From assembly GCF_042662625.1 (NCBI RefSeq), contig NZ_JBHSXH010000009.1, positions 930,001 to 994,000 of the forward strand: a DNA stretch of 64,000 nt. Direction: 5' to 3'. The notes below the pieces were generated by a model. The model saw only the letters and a list, made by a program, of their open reading frames with translations, ran no database searches and was not told where the DNA came from. The translations under genes and the position numbers were made by a program. This document shows positions 24,900 to 33,796 of the stretch, piece by piece. The stretch comes from Halopelagius fulvigenes (GTDB lineage Archaea; Halobacteriota; Halobacteria; Halobacteriales; Haloferacaceae). Positions within the stretch are counted from its first letter, which is position 1. Every line of letters begins with the position of its first letter.

Positions 24900-24992
24900 T
24901 CGACGCTTCGCTTTGGAGGGCCGAAGCGTCAGCGGGGACCAATTCAGGGCGGCAAGCAACACGCGGATTTTCCGCGTGTCTTGCTTCCTTTT
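24900..24992 (+). ncRNA. Candidate structured non-coding RNA
   Basis: No frame is credible here, but two strong hairpins are present. Stem 1 is GACGCTTCG (24902-24910) with CGAAGCGTC (24922-24930) around an 11-base loop. Stem 2 is GCAAG plus ACACGCGGA (24952-24967) with TCCGCGTGT plus CTTGC (24971-24984), having a two-base bulge and a TTT loop. A pyrimidine tract TTCCTTTTC follows, like a terminator. TTGG in loop 1 (24913-24916) could pair with CCAA (24939-24942) as a pseudoknot. A TATA box lies 25 bases upstream. I do not recognise a known RNA family. Confidence 0.6.
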
Positions 24993-25100
24993 CGACGATA
25001 CGAACCTGCGAGCGTTCGCTCTGTTCTGTACCAACGTGACCCGAAAAGCGCCGTAGCGGCGACGCGAATCGCGGCGGCGGCGTGAATCGTAGCGACGGCG

Positions 25101-25391
25101 TTACTCGATGCTGAGTTCGCCGCGTCCCGCGCTGCTTGCGTCGGCGTCCTCGTCCCACTCCAGTTCGAACTCGATGCTGAGTTCGCCGGTGGACGCTCCG
25201 CTCGACGTCTCGCGTTCCGCTTTCACCTCGAACGTCAGGTTTCCGGGGACCTGCACGTCCAGCGATTCCTCGCCCGCGCGCAACGAGACGCTCCCGTCGT
25301 CGTCGAGGCGGTCGGCCACCGACCGCAGGTAGGCGGCGATTTCGGCGCGACTGTGCGACGATTCCGTCTCGAAGAGTACTTCTTCCGGCAT
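25101..25391 (-). CDS. amphi-Trp domain protein
   Basis: 96 aa from the ATG at 25391. The amphi-Trp family is small proteins that begin PEEVLFE-S, contain a helix (SRAEIAAYLRSVADRLDDDG) and end in an amphipathic strand FELEWDED (about 75-82). Role is unknown. A serine/glycine linker (SSGASTGE) precedes the final strand, and the unusual tail repeats GELSIE at 69-74 and 91-96. The TATA element CTTATG on the minus strand (plus 25415-25421) lies about 25 bases upstream of the ATG, so the mRNA is leaderless. Confidence 0.85.
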   Translation of the reverse strand: MPEEVLFETESSHSRAEIAAYLRSVADRLDDDGSVSLRAGEESLDVQVPGNLTFEVKAERETSSGASTGELSIEFELEWDEDADASSAGRGELSIE

Positions 25392-25641
25392 ACCGACACA
25401 GACGTACCGGAAGGGCATAAGTCGTACACCGACCGCCGGCCGCGAGCGCGGTTCGGCGAGTGTGGTTAGTGAGACGACATTTCCTCGCGCGCGTGGCTCG
25501 TTCGCGCGGGCCACAGACAGCAGTTGTCACGCCGATGACGACATCTATCTCGAACGATGCGGCGGTACCTCGTCGGATTGGGGACGTCTAGTTCGATATG
25601 TTTATTTCAACCACACAGTAACACATCATCTGAATTTACCG

Positions 25642-25938
25642 ATGTACGACCTGACAGGGTTTCAGCGTGACCTGCTGTACGTGATTGCGGGACTGGACGA
25701 ACCACACGGCCTCGCCATCAAGGAAGAGCTAGAGGAGTACTACGAGAAGGAGATCCACCACGGGCGTCTCTACCCCAACCTCGATACCCTCGTCGAGAAG
25801 GGACTCGTCGACAAGGGTCAGCGTGACCGCCGGACCAACTACTACACGCTCACCCGCCGCGGCCGCCGCGAGATAAAGGCCCGGAAGGACTGGGAAGCGG
25901 ACTACATCGACATCAAGTACGACGGAATCAGCGCCTGA
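25642..25938 (+). CDS. PadR family transcriptional regulator
   Basis: 98 aa from the ATG at 25642. It is a compact winged helix-turn-helix: LTGFQRDLLYVIAGLDEPHG, LAIKEELEEYYEKEIHHGRLYPNLDTLVEKGLVDKG and the wing RRTNYYTLTRRGRREI. The C-terminal dimerisation helix is short, typical of single-domain PadR proteins in haloarchaea. The ligand is unknown. TATA-like TTTATT at about 25600-25606 lies 36 bases upstream. It is monocistronic: the next plus-strand gene is far downstream. Confidence 0.9.
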   Translation: MYDLTGFQRDLLYVIAGLDEPHGLAIKEELEEYYEKEIHHGRLYPNLDTLVEKGLVDKGQRDRRTNYYTLTRRGRREIKARKDWEADYIDIKYDGISA

Positions 25939-26041
25939 GCGGCCGGTTCGCGGTGAGACCGCCCCGCCCCCGTTCGAACGGTTCGTCCGAACGATAGCGC
26001 CCTCTGAGCGACGTCTACGCTGAGACGGCGTCCGCCGCCGG

Positions 26042-27373
26042 TCACGACGGCGTCGGGCCGTCGTCGTCCGTCGGGTCGATTCGTTCCGCGCTCTCGCCCG
26101 CCTCCGGTTCGACGCTCGACCGCGCGGACGCGCGCGTCTCCGCGCCCGCGCCGAGTCCGGGTTCGGGTCCACGCTCCGTTTCTGCGCCCCCGTCCGTCGT
26201 CGCCCCGTCGGTACCGACGGGTTCGTCGGCCGTCGGTTCGGCGTCCGCCGTCACCGCCGGTTCGGTGGGGTCTATCGCCGCGGGGTCCACCGCGTACGGT
26301 TGGACGGGCGTTCCGCTGAGAAGCTCTGGGAGCACGTACTTCGCGAAGTTCACGAGGAGGACGAGAGCCATCGGCAGGAGGAAGATGCCGTACCACCCGA
26401 ACAGCAGGGGACCGAGCGTGTAGGCGATCATCACCGCACCGACGTGGAGCGACCGCCCGGAGACGTACGGTCGCAGAACGAGGTCGGGGATGGTATCGAC
26501 GACGACGAACGAGACGGCGACGAAGGCGAAGACGAACCACAGCGTCCCCGGGTCCGAGAGGTAGGTGGTGACGCCGAGGTACGCCGCGACGGGGACGTAG
26601 ACGAGCTTCATGCCGACGACGGGGACGAGGCTGGCCGCGCCCGCGAGCAAGCCGACGAGGGCGGCCGCGGGAATCGCGATTCCCGGCGGGGCGGCCATGT
26701 TCAACCCGACGTAGGCGATGACGCCGATCGTCCCGGTGAGGACGGCGTTGAGGATGTTCCCGAAGAAGATGTTGTGGAAGTCGCGGTCCACGGCCTTCGC
26801 GTACGCCTCGAAGACGCCGCGGTCGTCCGCGAAGCGGACGCAGGTCCACTTCGCGAGGCGGTGGTCGTCGCGGAGGAGGTAGAACGCCAGCGCGATCATG
26901 ACGAACAGGTGCACCGCGCCGACGCCGAGGAAGGCGACGGTTCCGGCGGCGGAGTTCAGCGAGTCGAAGACCGAGCGGAGCTGCTCCGGGGAGAGGTCCG
27001 TCAGTTCGAGCGAGAGGAGGGCGTACGGGTCGGCGAATCGGTAGAACTGGTCGGCGGTGATGGGGTAGTTCGAGAGGTCGAACACGCCGCTGTCGGTGAG
27101 TTTCAGCGCCTCGCCCGCCGCGATCGCGAGCGCGTAGGAGACCAAGGAGAGGACGGGCAACGCGAGTGCGAACAGGGCGATGGCGGCGGCGAGACTCGCC
27201 GGGCGGACGCGCTGCCTGAGGCGGCGGTAGATGGGCCGCGTGGCGTAGTAGATGAACACGCCGAACACCACGGTTCCGACGAACGAGTAGAGGACGTAGA
27301 GGAAGGCGACGGCGAGGAGACTCCCGAGGGACCACCACGCCAAGCGGGAACGTTCCATCTCCAGGAGTGTCAT
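26042..27373 (-). CDS. AI-2E family transporter
   Basis: 443 aa from the ATG at 27373. The AI-2E/PerM family has about eight transmembrane segments; members export small molecules or ions, and despite the name archaeal substrates are unknown. Here hydrophobic segments occupy residues 10-370, with the family region LVGLLAGAASLVPVVGMKLVYVPVAAYL (the conserved GxxxxxP turn). The C-terminal 75 residues are acidic and disordered (Ala/Glu/Asp/Thr rich). It is divergent from the MgtC/DUF4010 gene at 27474, with about 100 bases between the starts. Confidence 0.88.
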   Translation of the reverse strand: MTLLEMERSRLAWWSLGSLLAVAFLYVLYSFVGTVVFGVFIYYATRPIYRRLRQRVRPASLAAAIALFALALPVLSLVSYALAIAAGEALKLTDSGVFDLSNYPITADQFYRFADPYALLSLELTDLSPEQLRSVFDSLNSAAGTVAFLGVGAVHLFVMIALAFYLLRDDHRLAKWTCVRFADDRGVFEAYAKAVDRDFHNIFFGNILNAVLTGTIGVIAYVGLNMAAPPGIAIPAAALVGLLAGAASLVPVVGMKLVYVPVAAYLGVTTYLSDPGTLWFVFAFVAVSFVVVDTIPDLVLRPYVSGRSLHVGAVMIAYTLGPLLFGWYGIFLLPMALVLLVNFAKYVLPELLSGTPVQPYAVDPAAIDPTEPAVTADAEPTADEPVGTDGATTDGGAETERGPEPGLGAGAETRASARSSVEPEAGESAERIDPTDDDGPTPS

Positions 27374-27473
27374 ATCCGTGTACGGACTCCCGCGGTGCAA
27401 AAGTCTATCGCGCAACTGACCAGTCACCGAACTAGCCAGCGGGTTCAAGTGCCGATTGGTTCAACGAAACCGC

Positions 27474-28799
27474 ATGTCTCTCCTCGCTCTCTTCGGGTCG
27501 GTTCCGCTCGGCGACGCCCTCCAACTGGAGGGCGTCGGCGCGGCACCGCTGACGAATCCGGTGGTTCGCCTCGTTCTCGCGGCCCTGCTCGGGTTGTTTC
27601 TCGGACTGGAACGGGAGTGGTCCGAGAAGACGGCGGGGATTCGGACGTTCTCGCTGACGAGTCTCGTCGCCGCCGTCTTCACCCTCGTCGCGGTGGAGTA
27701 CCCCTTCGGTATCGTCCTCCTCGGCGTCGGGGGCGTCCTCGTCATCGTGCAGGGTATCCTCCTCGCCGTGCAGGGACTCAGACGCGAGGGCGAGGACGCC
27801 CTCTCTCTGACGACGGCCGTCTCGCTCATGGCGGCGTACGGCGTCGGCGCTCTCGTCGCCTCCGGCGAGGTGCTCGCGGGGGTGACCGTCGCCGTCGTCT
27901 CGTCGATGCTGCTCGTGTTGAAGCGGGAACTCCACAGCCTCGCCGGACGTCTCGACCGGCAGGAACTCCGCTCGACGACGGAGTTCGCCATCCTCGCGTT
28001 CGTCGCGTACCCGTTGCTCCCCGCGGGGCCTGTGACGGTGCTCGGCGTCGATTTCGAACCCCGCGTCGCGTGGTTGATGGTCGTCACCGTCGCCGGCATC
28101 GGCATCGTCAACTACGCCGTCGTCCAGCAGTACGGGGGCCGCGGCGTCGCCGTCACCGGCTTCTTCGGCGGGCTCGCCTCCTCGTCGGCCGTCGTCGGGA
28201 CGATGCTCGACCACGTCAAACAGCAACCCGACGCCCGGATGTACGGCGTCGCCGCCGTCCTCCTCGCGGACGCCGCGATGGCGCTTCGCAACCTCGCCAT
28301 CGCGCTGGCCTTCACGTTCCCCGACCAGACGCTCGTCGGCGTCCTCGTCCCCCTCGGCGCACTCGTGGTCGGGAGCGTCGCCGCCGCGTGGTACGTCACG
28401 GACTGGCGACAGCAGGTCGATATCCCGCTGGAGAGCCCCTTCTCGCTCAGGAACGCCCTCGCGTTCGGTCTGGTGTTCCTGTTCATCCTCGTCGGCGGGA
28501 CGGCCGCACAGAGCGAGTTCGGGACGTACGGTCTGTACGTCAGCGCCCTCCTCTCGGGGTTCGTCTCCTCGGCGGGCGCGACGACGACGGCGGTGCTACT
28601 CTACCGGGGCGGAACCATCGGCACCGCGCCAGCGGTGGTGTCCATCCTCCTGGCAACGGCGGCCAGCGTCGGCGTGAAGGTGTTTCTCGCCGCGACCGGT
28701 CCCAGAGCGTTCGCGCGGAGCGTCACCGGGTGGTCCGTCGGCCTCCTCGCGGGGGCGGGGGCACTCACCGGAGTCGTCGTCTGGGCGGGTGCGATATAG
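27474..28799 (+). CDS. MgtC/SapB-DUF4010 membrane protein
   Basis: 441 aa from the ATG at 27474. The N-terminal part is an MgtC-like domain (about 20-150: LAALLGLFLGLEREWSEKTAGIRTFSLTSLVAAVF). The C-terminal DUF4010 part (about 200-430) has VTGFFGGLASSSAVVGTM and ALLSGFVSSAGATTTAVLLYRGG. About eleven helices are seen. MgtC domains bind lipid or proteins at the membrane and affect magnesium or phosphate homeostasis; the role of the fusion is unknown. It is divergent from the AI-2E family transporter. Confidence 0.88.
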   Translation: MSLLALFGSVPLGDALQLEGVGAAPLTNPVVRLVLAALLGLFLGLEREWSEKTAGIRTFSLTSLVAAVFTLVAVEYPFGIVLLGVGGVLVIVQGILLAVQGLRREGEDALSLTTAVSLMAAYGVGALVASGEVLAGVTVAVVSSMLLVLKRELHSLAGRLDRQELRSTTEFAILAFVAYPLLPAGPVTVLGVDFEPRVAWLMVVTVAGIGIVNYAVVQQYGGRGVAVTGFFGGLASSSAVVGTMLDHVKQQPDARMYGVAAVLLADAAMALRNLAIALAFTFPDQTLVGVLVPLGALVVGSVAAAWYVTDWRQQVDIPLESPFSLRNALAFGLVFLFILVGGTAAQSEFGTYGLYVSALLSGFVSSAGATTTAVLLYRGGTIGTAPAVVSILLATAASVGVKVFLAATGPRAFARSVTGWSVGLLAGAGALTGVVVWAGAI

Positions 28800-28862
28800 C
28801 GAAGAACGCCCGACAGTTCGGGGAACGAACCGTTTAACCCGGAAGTCACCGTACGCCGGGTC

Positions 28863-30206
28863 ATGGACCGAGACACGGCCGTCCCGCGGGTCGATTCCCT
28901 CCCCGGCGAACGCGCGCGCGAGTGGGTCGATTACCACCACGAGACGGCGGCGCAGAGCACCTACGTCTACGATTTCGTCTGGGACGTCACCGCCGAGGCG
29001 GAAGGTCCCTTCTGCACCGACGCCGACGGCAACGTCCTCCTCGATTTCACCAGTCACGTCGCCGCCGCCCCCCTCGGATACAATAACCCGAAGATAATGG
29101 ACCGGATGCGGGAGTTCGACCTCGTGGACCCGCTGAAAATCGCGGGGCAGGACTTCTACGTCTCCGGCGGCCAGGAACCGGGGTCGGAGGAACTTCCGGG
29201 CCCGGCCGGCCTGATGCAGCGACTCGTCGACATCACGGACCACTACGGCATGGACACCGTCTTCCTGTCGAACTCCGGCGCGGAGGCGGTGGAGAACGCC
29301 ATCAAGATATCCTACGACCACTCCGACGGCGCGAAGTACGGCATCACGTTCGAGGGGGCGTTCCACGGCCGCACCCTCGGCGCGCTTTCGCTCAACCGGT
29401 CGAAGCCGGTGTACCGCCGGAAGTTCCCCGAAATCTCGGGCATCATCGATCTCCCCTTCTGCGACGAGCGAACCTGCTCGGCGGAGAGGTGTTCCTGCGG
29501 GTTCTTCGCCGACGGCACCTCCCGACTCCGGAAGAAACTGAACCCCGAGACGGGTCACGTGGACCCCGAGGACGTGGCATACATCATCTTGGAGCCGATT
29601 CAGGGCGAGGGCGGGTACAGAATCCCCTCGGAGGCGTTCATGGATGAACTCGCCGCCGTCGTCGAGGAGTACGACATCACCCTCGTCGCCGACGAGATCC
29701 AGTCAGGCATCGGCCGCACCGGCGAGATGTGGGCCTCCGACCACTTCGCCATCGAGCCGGACGTCATCACCTCCGCGAAGGCGCTTCGCGTCGGCGCGAC
29801 CGTCTCCCGCGAGGAGGTGTTCCCCGAACAGAAGGCCCGCCTCTCCTCGACGTGGGGCGCGGGCGACATCATCTCCTCGCTACAGGGTGCGCTCACCATC
29901 GACGCCATCCACGAGTACGACCTGATGGAGAACGCCGTCGTCCGGGGCCGTCAGTTCAGAGAGACGGTCGAAGACGCCGCCCTCGAACCGGTCGAGGACG
30001 TGCGCGGGAAGGGCCTCATGCTCGGCGTCGAGTTCGACACCAAGGAGCGACGAAACGCCGTCCAGGAGGCGTGCCTGCAGAAGGGGCTTCTCATCCTCGC
30101 GTGCGGCTACAAGGTGCTCCGAATCCTCCCGCCCCTCGACGTGACCGAACGGGAGGTAGAACTCGGCGCGGACCTCCTCGTCGCGGCCATCGAGGAGTGC
30201 GCCTGA
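28863..30206 (+). CDS. Class III aminotransferase (GABA aminotransferase-like)
   Basis: 447 aa. A PLP-dependent class III transaminase of the 4-aminobutyrate/ornithine type. LSNSGAEAVENAIKISYDHSDG holds the PLP phosphate; AYIILEPIQGEGGYRIPSEAFM, LVADEIQSGIGRTGEMWASDHF and DVITSAKALRVGATVS follow, with Lys of SAKAL (about residue 305) as the Schiff-base residue. An unusual cysteine cluster CDERTCSAERCSC (about 200-212) resembles a metal site and is seen in haloarchaeal and related archaeal members (from memory). Substrate is not certain. It lies between DUF4010 and a DUF7344 gene and is not clearly in an operon. Confidence 0.88.
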   Translation: MDRDTAVPRVDSLPGERAREWVDYHHETAAQSTYVYDFVWDVTAEAEGPFCTDADGNVLLDFTSHVAAAPLGYNNPKIMDRMREFDLVDPLKIAGQDFYVSGGQEPGSEELPGPAGLMQRLVDITDHYGMDTVFLSNSGAEAVENAIKISYDHSDGAKYGITFEGAFHGRTLGALSLNRSKPVYRRKFPEISGIIDLPFCDERTCSAERCSCGFFADGTSRLRKKLNPETGHVDPEDVAYIILEPIQGEGGYRIPSEAFMDELAAVVEEYDITLVADEIQSGIGRTGEMWASDHFAIEPDVITSAKALRVGATVSREEVFPEQKARLSSTWGAGDIISSLQGALTIDAIHEYDLMENAVVRGRQFRETVEDAALEPVEDVRGKGLMLGVEFDTKERRNAVQEACLQKGLLILACGYKVLRILPPLDVTEREVELGADLLVAAIEECA

Positions 30207-30262
30207 GCGTCCGACGTTTTTTCCTCGCCCTTCGCCCGTACACTTATGGACCTCAGCCGCGT

Positions 30263-30643
30263 GTGACTGTTGTGACCAGGGGTACTTGTGACAGTGATGG
30301 TTCGAGCGGGGAGGAGGCGACGCTGACGCTCGCGGCCGTTCTGGAGACGCTCGGTCACCGGTACAGGCGCGACCTGCTTCGCCTCTTTCGAGAACGGTCG
30401 GCGCGGACAGTCGACTCCGACGACGCCGTCGGGTACCTGTTGGAACGGGAGCGACGACGGTCCGGCGAGACGCCGAGTCGCGACCACCTCGAGATAACGC
30501 TCCTCCACGTTCACCTGCCGAAACTGGAGGAGGCCCGCCTCGTCACGTTAGACAGGGAGGCGGGGAAGTTCCGCTACCACCCGAGCGAGCGAATCGAGAA
30601 CTGGCTCCGGTTCATCGAGGCGGAGCACGGATTCGAGGGGTGA
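30263..30643 (+). CDS. Short DUF7344-type winged-helix protein
   Basis: 126 aa from a GTG at 30263; a second GTG at 30272 fits the TATA-like ACTTATGG (30242-30249) as well or better, so the start is uncertain by three codons. It contains the DUF7344 landmarks LETLGHRYRRDLLRLF and ITLLHVHLPKLEEARLV, but unlike the copies at 1275 and 2460 it has no transmembrane helices. The linker between helices is longer (ERERRRSGETPSRDHLEI). Probable DNA-binding protein; target unknown. Confidence 0.7.
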   Translation: MTVVTRGTCDSDGSSGEEATLTLAAVLETLGHRYRRDLLRLFRERSARTVDSDDAVGYLLERERRRSGETPSRDHLEITLLHVHLPKLEEARLVTLDREAGKFRYHPSERIENWLRFIEAEHGFEG

Positions 30644-30652
30644 GGGGAGGCC

Positions 30653-31972
30653 TCATTCCAGTACCGCCCCCGCGACGTCGCCGAGTTCGCGCATCCCTCC
30701 CTCGCCGACGAGGAAGGAGACGGACGCCTCGACGCGGGGCCGCCACGCCGGCCTGTCGCCGTCCCGGAACGCGGACTCGAGGCCGATGTCGCCCGCGCGG
30801 ATTCGATTCGCCGACTCCTCCGCGAGGACGCTCTCGAACGGCGAGTTTCGGGTCCGCCGCACCCGCCGGAACGTCCGCATCGCGGCGCGCTTCGCCGTCA
30901 GGGCCCGTCCGGCGTCGTAGTCAGAGTCGTCCGGCGAGACGCCGAGTTCGCCGACCGCGTACTCGTGGGCGCGGCGGTCCAAAAGCGCCCGCGCGAGGCG
31001 GACGAGGCGTTCGACGGCGTGCTTCGCGCGGTACCCGTCGGCGTCGAACCGGAAGTCCTCGTCGAAACACGTCCTCGTCAGTCGCCACCGGACCACCCCG
31101 TACGGCGTCGCCTGTCCCACGTCGTCGGTCTCTAACCGTTCGCGCATCTCTCGGTGCGTCGGGAACTGCTCGACGTCGCTCCGAAGCGATTTCAGGGCGG
31201 CGTCGAGTTCGTCGGCGTACGACCGCGCGCCCTCGCCGAGAGTCTCGCGGTAGCGTTCGCGGTAGTGGCGGGCGTCTCGGAGGTACTGCTCGGCCTGCAA
31301 CTGGGACCCCCACGTGGAGACGAGTCCGTGCTCGGAGTACTCCGAGACGTCGGCTTCCCCGCCCGTGTACGTCCCGCTCCAGTACGAGTTCGACTTCGCG
31401 AAGGAGAGGCTTCGCTCGACGGCGTACAGGCCCGCCAAGTCGCGTCCGGGGTCGGAGACGCGGTAGTCGCTCACGGAGTCGCGTACCTCCTCGGCGTCGC
31501 TCCGGAGGGTCCGCCCGCGTTCGACCAACGCCTCGGGGTCCGCCTCGCCGAGTGCGACGCGGGCGTAACCGATGGCCTCGCCGGCGAACTGGAGCCCGTA
31601 CGTCGCGTTGAACAGGCGCGTCCAGTTGTCGGACTCCGTCCGTGCGCTCTCTACCCACCCGCCGGAGGGGCTGTGGTTGAGGTAGTGCCGGAGGTCGTCG
31701 GACACCTCCGAGAGGGTCACGCGCGAACGCGACTGCTTCGCGCGTTCGACGGCGGATTCGAGGGCGGCGACGGCCTCGTCGGCGTGTTCGTCGGTGACGG
31801 TCTGCCGCCAGAGGTGATTCGGCGGTTCGGCGGCGTGGACGACGAGGCGGTCGGTCAGAGCGTCCGGAAGCCACTCAGGGGCGACGGCGCCGGCGCCGAG
31901 GAGGGCGGCACCCGCAGTCGCGCCCGCGCCCGCGAGCAGTCGGCGGCGGGTGAGAGTCGGGTCGGGGACCAT
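30653..31972 (-). CDS. Tat-exported protein of unknown function
   Basis: 439 aa from the ATG at 31972. The N-terminus MVPDPTLTRRRLLAGAGATA followed by GAALLGAGAVA is a Tat signal with an Ala-rich h-region and no lipobox. The mature protein is acidic and largely helical (DLRHYLNHSPSGGWVESARTES, YAVERSLSFAKSNSYWSGTYTGGEAD, RLTRTCFDEDFRFDADGYRAKH), like haloarchaeal secreted proteins without a named domain. No catalytic motif is recognised. It is convergent with the DUF7344 gene at 30263 and close to fen1 on the same strand. Confidence 0.7.
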   Translation of the reverse strand: MVPDPTLTRRRLLAGAGATAGAALLGAGAVAPEWLPDALTDRLVVHAAEPPNHLWRQTVTDEHADEAVAALESAVERAKQSRSRVTLSEVSDDLRHYLNHSPSGGWVESARTESDNWTRLFNATYGLQFAGEAIGYARVALGEADPEALVERGRTLRSDAEEVRDSVSDYRVSDPGRDLAGLYAVERSLSFAKSNSYWSGTYTGGEADVSEYSEHGLVSTWGSQLQAEQYLRDARHYRERYRETLGEGARSYADELDAALKSLRSDVEQFPTHREMRERLETDDVGQATPYGVVRWRLTRTCFDEDFRFDADGYRAKHAVERLVRLARALLDRRAHEYAVGELGVSPDDSDYDAGRALTAKRAAMRTFRRVRRTRNSPFESVLAEESANRIRAGDIGLESAFRDGDRPAWRPRVEASVSFLVGEGGMRELGDVAGAVLE

Positions 31973-32017
31973 AGCACCGACTCTCCCCCGCGGTGACAAG
32001 TAGGTTTTCGTCCCCGT

Positions 32018-32998
32018 TCAGGTCCAGCGGTCGAGTCCCGTCTGGACCGCCGCCTCCTCGATTCGCTCGAAGCCGCGTTCGACCTCCGATTCGGCGACCT
32101 GCCACTCCTCGACGACGTACTCGCGCGCGGCCGCCACGTCCGGGTCGATGTCGGTGTCGAACTCGTACTCGTCGGTGACCGGCGGGTCAACGAACAGACT
32201 CCGCACCCTGTCCGCGTTCTCGATGTACGCCTCGCGGGCTTCGAGGACGCCCCAGAGGTCGCCGTGCTCTTTGACCGCCTTCAGCGCCGTCTTCGGCCCG
32301 ACGCCCGAGAGGCCCTCGTTGAAGTCCGTCCCGCAGAGGATGGCCACGTCTACCAGTTGCTCTTGGGTCACGTCGAGGTTCGACAGCGTCGCGTCGAGGT
32401 CCATCAGTTCCGGGTCGCCCTTCGAGGTGATCTGCCGGAGGGTGTACGGCGCGCCGAACAGCAGGGTGTCGTAGTCCTCGCTGCCGACGTAGTCCGCGTC
32501 GCCCCGTTTCGCCATGTACGACGCCTGCGCTTCCCCCTCGGCGGGCGCTTCGACCATCGGCACGTCGAGGCGTTCGAGGAGGCCGCGGGTCGTCTCGTGA
32601 ATCGTCGACGTGAGGCGTTGAGTGCGCGCTTCGAGTCGCGCCGCCGCCACGACGTCGCCGCGTTCCTCCGCCGCCTCCCGCAGTTCCTTCGCCTTCTCGC
32701 GTTGCTCGCGGCGCGACTCCACCTCGTCGTCTTTCAACTCGGTGACGCCGCCGTCGAAGACGAAGACGGGGACGATGTCGTGGTCCAGAAACTTCGGGAG
32801 GCCCTGCACGACGCCGATGAGGTTCGCCACCTCGACGCCGTCGTCGGTCGTGTACGCCTCCTCGCGCGTGAACTTGACCGTCGTCGTGAGGTAGCGGTAC
32901 AGCCAGTTGTGCGCGTCCACGGCGACGACGCTCCCCGACACGTCGTCGAACGACACGTCCGAGAGCGACGCCAGACTCCGGAGGTCTGCGTTTCCCAT
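32018..32998 (-). CDS. fen1: Flap endonuclease Fen1
   Basis: 326 aa from the ATG at 32998. Fen1 removes 5' flaps in Okazaki maturation and repair. The metal-binding acidic clusters are visible: VAVDAHNWLYRYL, VFVFDGG, EGEAQASYMAKRGDADYVGSEDYDTLLFG and GTDFNEGLSGVGPKTALKAV (helix-hairpin-helix). The C-terminus VQTGLDRWT resembles a PCNA-interacting box. A TATA-like ATATTAAAG on the minus strand lies about 25 bases upstream. Length is typical for archaea. Confidence 0.96.
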   Translation of the reverse strand: MGNADLRSLASLSDVSFDDVSGSVVAVDAHNWLYRYLTTTVKFTREEAYTTDDGVEVANLIGVVQGLPKFLDHDIVPVFVFDGGVTELKDDEVESRREQREKAKELREAAEERGDVVAAARLEARTQRLTSTIHETTRGLLERLDVPMVEAPAEGEAQASYMAKRGDADYVGSEDYDTLLFGAPYTLRQITSKGDPELMDLDATLSNLDVTQEQLVDVAILCGTDFNEGLSGVGPKTALKAVKEHGDLWGVLEAREAYIENADRVRSLFVDPPVTDEYEFDTDIDPDVAAAREYVVEEWQVAESEVERGFERIEEAAVQTGLDRWT

Positions 32999-33024
32999 TG
33001 CCCCCCGTTGGTGCCCGGTTCGCT

Positions 33025-33681
33025 TTAATATCCCGCGTCGGCGTCGTCGCCGAGGGTACCTCGGCGGCCCGACGGACACCGTCCGTCGGCGCCGCCGGCC
33101 GACCGCCCGTCGAGCGGTTCCGGCGGGTCGGCGTCGCGCCGATCGGCGAGGAACGCCACCTCGGCGTCGCTCAGGTCGCGCCGTCGGAACTCGTCGAGTC
33201 CGCGCCGGTAGCGCTCACCGCTTCGGTCGGCGGGCGCGTCCGCGGGGCGTTCGAGGACGAGTTCGGCGATGCCCGTCGTCTCGCCCGTCCACGCGAACCC
33301 CGCCTCGTGGAGGGCCTCGTAGGCGAACGGGTTGTTCACGGCGATGCGGAGGCGGTCGTACCCCCGTCCCGCGGCGCGGGCGACGACGAACGCGCAGAGT
33401 TTCGGGCCGAGATTCTCGCCCTTCCGGTCGTCGCGGACGGTGACGTACCGGAGCCACAGCACCCCCTCGTCTGTGCGGTCCTCGCTGAACGCGACGGCGG
33501 CGAGGACGGCCGCGTCCGCCTCGTACTCCTCGCTCGGGACGGGAGCCGTCGGGTCTCCGCGGTCGGAGACGACGGCCTTCCCCGTGTTCGACATCACGAA
33601 CTTCCCGGCGTAGGCGAACCGACGGTAGTCGAGGCGGAGCGTCGGTCCGTCCGGGGGCCACCCGAGGAGGGCGAACTCCAT
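33025..33681 (-). CDS. GNAT family N-acetyltransferase
   Basis: 218 aa from the ATG at 33681. The GNAT core (residues about 25-150) includes VLWLRYVTVRDDRKGENLGPKLCAFVVARA, which carries the acetyl-CoA pyrophosphate loop (R-x2-K/G-x-G-x-L), and RLRIAVNNPFAYEALHEAGFAWTGE. The C-terminal 60 residues are arginine and aspartate rich with no fold. The substrate is unknown. It is directly upstream of fen1 with 26 bases between them, and the fen1 promoter lies in the gap, so they need not be one operon. Confidence 0.8.
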   Translation of the reverse strand: MEFALLGWPPDGPTLRLDYRRFAYAGKFVMSNTGKAVVSDRGDPTAPVPSEEYEADAAVLAAVAFSEDRTDEGVLWLRYVTVRDDRKGENLGPKLCAFVVARAAGRGYDRLRIAVNNPFAYEALHEAGFAWTGETTGIAELVLERPADAPADRSGERYRRGLDEFRRRDLSDAEVAFLADRRDADPPEPLDGRSAGGADGRCPSGRRGTLGDDADAGY

Positions 33682-33796
33682 GCTCGGACGGTACGGGCGG
33701 CGGCCGAAAGAGGGCGTCGGTCCCCCGAACGGGGGCGGCCGACGACCGACGGACGAAAGCGGGAGAGACATTAGGGTCCGGGAGCATCCCTCGGGT

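Noticed and set aside
24637..25530. 297-codon minus-strand frame covering the ncRNA region
   Set aside because: It runs antisense to the 48-aa gene and through both ncRNA hairpins with Arg-rich, low-complexity composition.
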